Source: Tigriopus japonicus (Eukaryota; Arthropoda; Copepoda; Harpacticoida; Harpacticidae). From it: a DNA stretch of 64,000 nucleotides. The notes below the pieces were generated by a model. The model did no database searches. It was not told the DNA's origin and was given only the letters and a program-made list of their open reading frames with translations. Where the stretch lies: the NCBI GenBank assembly GCA_010645155.1, contig JAAGOF010000108.1:1558-65557 (forward strand). The letters are read 5' to 3'. The position numbers and the translations under genes were made by a program. This document shows positions 61,701-64,000 of the stretch, in pieces (position 1 is the stretch's first letter; every line of letters starts with the position of its first letter).

Positions 61701-63798
61701 CTAGAACAGTTTGTTCAGAAAAATAACGATCAATATTTACTACGCCTTAAAATATTTGCTTATGAAATTCGAAACCTACAGTCTCCGCCCCCGAATCCGA
61801 GATTAAAGTCAAATTTAGAGTCCCCGTCCATGTTGCCTGTTAAAATGAAAATATGCTTGTTACTTGGTCAAGATATCCTCATTTTAAGGACAAAACCATA
61901 ATTAGTGAAAGAATGCATCCGCGGAAGATGCTTCTCCACCAATTCAATTAATACATATTTTAAACACAATCGAGTAGGTACAATGTCAACGTGATCCAGT
62001 TTCAATGAGGCACTTGTGTGGCAAGTCTTATACAAACTTACCCTTGCCAGCTGAAAGAGCCTTGTTCATTTCGCAACAAGTCTTGGACATTTCGTGGTGA
62101 TAATACTCGGGCAAAAGGTTGTGTTTCACAGTGGTGTTACAGTATTTATGATTCACTCCCGATGGGCAAAGACATTCCCAGGGCTCGGTACAGTAACCTT
62201 CTGAGGGACAACCCGGATATTTGATGCATTCGTTGCAAGTCTCGCCTTTGTAGCCGGGATAGCAGATGCATTCATCGGTGGAACCGTTTTCGTTGGTGCA
62301 GAAACCATGATCCATATTGCAACCTTAAACGATGGGACAAGAACAGGGTTGAGGTGTGGGATCTGCGAACGCTTTTTGATTCTCAGTTTGGGGGGTACCT
62401 TTCTTGCAGATGGGACAGTCACAGAGGGATCCCATCCAACCTTCATTGCAAGTACACTCCAAGGGACTTGTACGACAATGGCCGTTGAGACATCCAGGTA
62501 ACTTGATGCATTCATCACAGAGTTGCCCACTCCAGCCGTCCTCGCAACTGTAATCGGAAGCACAAATATCTAACGACCTTCAAGAGGGCGGAATATCAAG
62601 TATCTTACATGCACTCTTGAGGGTCCACGCAATATCCGTTGGCACAGCCTTCCTTGCAGACGGCTGAAATAAAAGATTCAATGTACAAAAGCAAAGCATC
62701 CGGCCTTTCCTGTCGTGTAAATCGTATGCATTGAATAGAGCTGACCAAGTTCTAAAAATAACCTCGATGAAGGTGTATCCAAAGCGAAGGGTTGAATAAA
62801 GTAAGCTGTACTCGTTCACAGAAACAAAGGAGTCATCTTTCGACCTTTTCAATGAACTTTAGAAAATGCCAGACCATCAGGTATCATTCCAATTTGCAAG
62901 CACTTGCTGATTCTCAATGAGAAGCCCTAACTTACAAAGTCAAATTGACTCTTAACAAACGCCAGAACTGTCTTGTTTCAAACAAAAAAAAAACATTTCC
63001 TTGATTCTAGAATCACTGAAAAGGTGGCCAAAGAGGTTGGAAACGAACAAAATCACTCTCTTTACGACCAATTGCTAGTTAAAACTTTTTCCAATTTCAA
63101 TACATATGATCTTAAAACCAATGATTTAGACTTATAGTATTAAACACAATAATAAGAGGGCTTAACTTTAAATCCCCCAAGCTTAGCAGAGCCAGAGTAT
63201 TAACAGTTTTTTTTCTCTCCAACCTAAAGCCGCACTTTCATGAAGAAAAATGAGAGAATGTCTTTCTGTTCCACCTCTTCGTAGTCAACTCAATTATGGA
63301 ACTTACGGATATCGCAACTAGCTCCAGTGTATCGAGATGTGTTCCGGCAATTGCACTCAAAGGCATCGTTACAGGTTCCATCCAGACATCCCGGAAGTGG
63401 GATACACTCATCGCAAGCAACCCCATCCCATCCCACCTCACAGGCACAAACATTGGGTCGGACACAATCGCCGTGTTGACAAGTTTTGGTCACATCGGCC
63501 TCAGTGGTCCTGAATTGGCACACGGGAGTGCGGCAATGATTGGCGGGTTCGGACCAACCCGACAAACAGATCATCTCGTTGTCATCGTTACAAATGTAGT
63601 GGTCCGTCTCCTGTACAGAGAAGTAATGGTTCTTGGGAAGGTTTGTTCCATGGTTGAGGAAGAGTAGAGGGAACTTACCCGGAGGTTTTCGGCCAAACAA
63701 GGCATGTCATCATGGACCAAAGGGGTTTGTCTTCGGTTAATTTGACCGGCTTCGGCCAAATGAGCCACCAAACTCAATCCAACCAATACAGCGAACAT
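55486..63798 (-). CDS. Secreted Delta-like EGF / giant Thr-rich mucin protein, spliced
   Basis: Nine coding exons joined by splice site and phase: 63798-63679, 63610-63307, 62663-62609, 62547-62399, 62323-62042, 61836-61780, 61700-61644, 61055-55848 and 55775-55486. They give about 2173 residues. A signal peptide (MFAVLVGLSLVAHLAEAG) precedes Cys-rich EGF-like modules (about 45-290) of the kind that follows the DSL domain in Delta and Serrate, for example HYICNDDNEMICLSGW, GWDGVACDECIPLPGC and ECIKYPGCPSEGYC. No MNNL or DSL domain is present, so it is not a classical Notch ligand. Then come acidic/Gly linkers, a mucin of about 1735 residues (almost pure Thr/Ala at 441-659), and a 95-residue C-terminus. 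No transmembrane segment was seen, so it is probably a secreted, heavily O-glycosylated matrix or mucus protein. Its function is unknown. Confidence 0.85.
55848..61055 (-). CDS. EGF-mucin exon 8 (5.2 kb mucin exon)
   Basis: Acceptor GAATTTTCCAG, donor CAGCA|GTAAGT. 5208 nt with no interruption. It opens SIRTTPRISVRTTKTPLLTR, passes through a long Thr/Ala tract (about 60105-60760), then Thr/Ser/Asn/Asp-rich sequence with many N-x-S/T sequons. At least nine acidic tyrosine motifs of the form SDYYEE occur between 59100 and 56356. The last part (SKVTINVQEGFSVTLIPDQL onward) is less repetitive. No Cys was seen, as expected for an extended O-glycosylated rod. Confidence 0.9.
56356..59100 (-). repeat. 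Array of acidic Asp-Tyr-Tyr-Glu motifs in the mucin
   Basis: Motifs occur at 59083-59100 (SDFYEQ), 58702-58719 (SDYYEE), 58135-58152 (SDYYDE), 57913-57930 (SDYYEE), 57688-57705 (SDYYAD), 57448-57465 (ADYYEE), 57208-57225 (SDYYEN), 56623-56643 (DYTDYTE) and 56356-56379 (EEYYEYYE). Central copies are 74-80 codons apart. Eight of nine have an N-x-S/T sequon close behind, such as DGNATS, WETNST, GVNHT, EINAT, EANQT and DNTT. Confidence 0.9.
60105..60760. repeat. ACA/ACT/GCA coding minisatellite (Thr/Ala tract)
   Basis: Tandem, imperfect TGTAGTTGTGGTTGTTGC words on the plus strand, with a basic 3 bp period and local 9-18 bp units. Translated in the gene's frame, this gives more than 200 residues of almost only Thr and Ala. 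The length is likely polymorphic. The plus-strand poly-Val frames are shadows. Confidence 0.9.
61644..61700 (-). CDS. EGF-mucin exon 7 (57 nt mini-exon)
   Basis: Acceptor ACAAACTGTTCTAG, donor GGAG|GTAAAC. Encodes S-PFGPDLTEGDAVNADDFG. Without it, joining exon 6 to exon 8 would create a TGA at the junction; with it the junction reads GGA. That supports both the exon and the model. Symmetric phase 1. Confidence 0.65.
61780..61836 (-). CDS. EGF-mucin exon 6 (57 nt mini-exon)
   Basis: Acceptor CATTTTAACAG, donor GACT|GTAGGT. Encodes G-NMDGDSKFDFNLGFGGGD, an acidic, Gly-rich linker. Symmetric phase 1, so skipping it keeps the frame. Confidence 0.65.
62042..62323 (-). CDS. EGF-mucin exon 5 (last EGF modules)
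   Basis: The acceptor is a weak TCGTTTAAG; the donor is CAAGG|GTAAGT. Encodes CNMDHGFCTNENGSTDECIC, then CNECIKYPGCPSEGYC and TEPWECLCPSG, a CNTTV sequon, and a final unusual vicinal pair in SKTCCEMNKA. 282 nt, phase 1 at both ends. Confidence 0.85.
62399..62547 (-). CDS. EGF-mucin exon 4
   Basis: Acceptor TGCTTCCGATTACAG, donor AAAG|GTACCC. Encodes ICEDGWSGQLCDECIKLPGC, then LNGHCRTSPLECTCNEGWMG and CDCPICKKG. A short 75 bp intron follows. Phase 2 in, phase 1 out. Confidence 0.85.
62609..62663 (-). CDS. EGF-mucin exon 3 (55 nt micro-exon)
   Basis: Acceptor TCTTTTATTTCAG, donor TGCAT|GTAAGA. Encodes P-VCKEGCANGYCVDPQEC, the first half of an EGF module that exon 4 completes. Phase 1 in, phase 2 out. 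It is preceded by a 643 bp intron with no recognised content. Confidence 0.85.
63307..63610 (-). CDS. EGF-mucin exon 2 (first EGF modules)
   Basis: Acceptor ACTTCTCTGTACAG, donor GATATCC|GTAAGT. 101 residues with 18 Cys: ETDHYICNDDNEMICLSGWS, CQHGDCVRPNVCACEVGWDG, CDECIPLPGC and CNDAFECNC. The order matches the EGF modules next to DSL in Delta. Phase 0 in, phase 1 out. Confidence 0.9.
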
Positions 63799-63811
63799 CG
63801 TTATTCTTCTT
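63679..63811 (-). CDS. EGF-mucin exon 1 (signal peptide)
   Basis: Acceptor TAGTCTCCTCTCCAG, donor CTCCGG|GTAAGT. The first ATG in the exon (63798) starts MFAVLVGLSLVAHLAEAG and 22 more residues. The upstream in-frame ATG at 63846 lies in the preceding intron if this acceptor is used, which decides the start. Ends in phase 0. Confidence 0.8.
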
Positions 63812-63903
63812 CTGGAGAGGAGACTAAAGCCAATGATTACCTCCAACGAAAGTGAAGAGAACCAAAGAAGCTCAGTGGACTTACGAGTTGATGGAAGGTT
63901 TTC

Positions 63904-63937
63904 AACTGACTATTCACTTCCAAAATCTGTCCTTTAA
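63904..63937 (-). promoter_or_regulatory. Candidate core promoter of the EGF-mucin gene
   Basis: TCAGTT at 63909-63904 matches the arthropod initiator. ACTTAAAG (TATA-like, ending about 63937) lies 30 bp upstream of its A. The predicted 5' non-coding exon would then be only about 23 nt (63907-63885), ending at GTAAGT, with the next acceptor CTCCTCTCCAG at 63812-63814. Confidence 0.4.
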
Positions 63938-64000
63938 GTATGTTGAGCTGGTGAACAATTTCGGATAAGATTTATCCTCTGCCAATTCAACACATATTGT

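Noticed and set aside
62153..62563. 136-codon minus-strand frame across the EGF exons
   Set aside because: It is in the wrong frame relative to the Cys-rich EGF reading and crosses a 75 bp intron.
63799..63846. Upstream in-frame ATG as the start of the EGF-mucin protein
   Set aside because: A strong polypyrimidine acceptor (CTCCTCTCCAG) lies between the two ATGs and a GTAAGT donor lies upstream, so the first ATG is most likely intronic. The downstream ATG gives a cleaner signal peptide.

Overview
This is a 64 kb piece of a draft eukaryotic genome, with one assembly gap at 10480-11007. It is very probably from an arthropod. The evidence is spliceosomal introns, a Beaten-path (Beat) family immunoglobulin gene, Delta-type EGF modules, TTAGG-like telomeric words, and an LTR element primed by tRNA-Ser as in insect 17.6/297-type elements. 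A crustacean such as a copepod is my guess. No prokaryotic genes, operons or CRISPR arrays were seen.

Region 1 (1-17 kb) is a graveyard of mobile elements and satellites. It holds a broken Ty3/gypsy reverse transcriptase, a CCHC gag-like fragment, a Pif1/Helitron-type helicase C-terminus with one in-frame stop, GC-rich dispersed repeats, a tRNA-Leu-like SINE and 1.7 kb of degenerate minisatellite. It also holds an intact-looking 726 bp miniature LTR element (TRIM) with LTRs, primer-binding site, polypurine tract and 5 bp target duplication. Two further elements follow: a foldback-like element whose arms are arrays of a GGTAAAAAGGTCAC-type unit, and a 2.56 kb non-autonomous hAT-like element.

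Region 2 (17.5-48 kb, minus strand) is one gene. I assembled eight coding exons by matching splice sites and phases into a 388-residue, two-Ig Beat-family protein. It has a signal peptide at 47.8 kb, Ig1 at 34.2-25.5 kb, Ig2 at 25.3-20.5 kb, and a Ser-rich tail with a hydrophobic segment at 17.6-17.9 kb. Its introns (up to 13.5 kb) hold no other gene I can recognise.

Region 3 (48-55.4 kb) is intergenic, with no recognisable gene.

Region 4 (55.5-63.9 kb, minus strand) is a second complete gene of nine coding exons, about 2173 residues. It encodes a signal peptide, Delta-like EGF modules, two 57 nt mini-exons, a 5.2 kb exon encoding a Thr/Ser-rich mucin, and a short C-terminal exon. The mucin carries a recurring acidic Asp-Tyr-Tyr-Glu motif, usually followed by an N-glycosylation sequon. 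This resembles sulfotyrosine-plus-glycan ligands and is the most interesting object in the window.

Both genes encode extracellular proteins. Nothing in the sequence shows that they are co-regulated.
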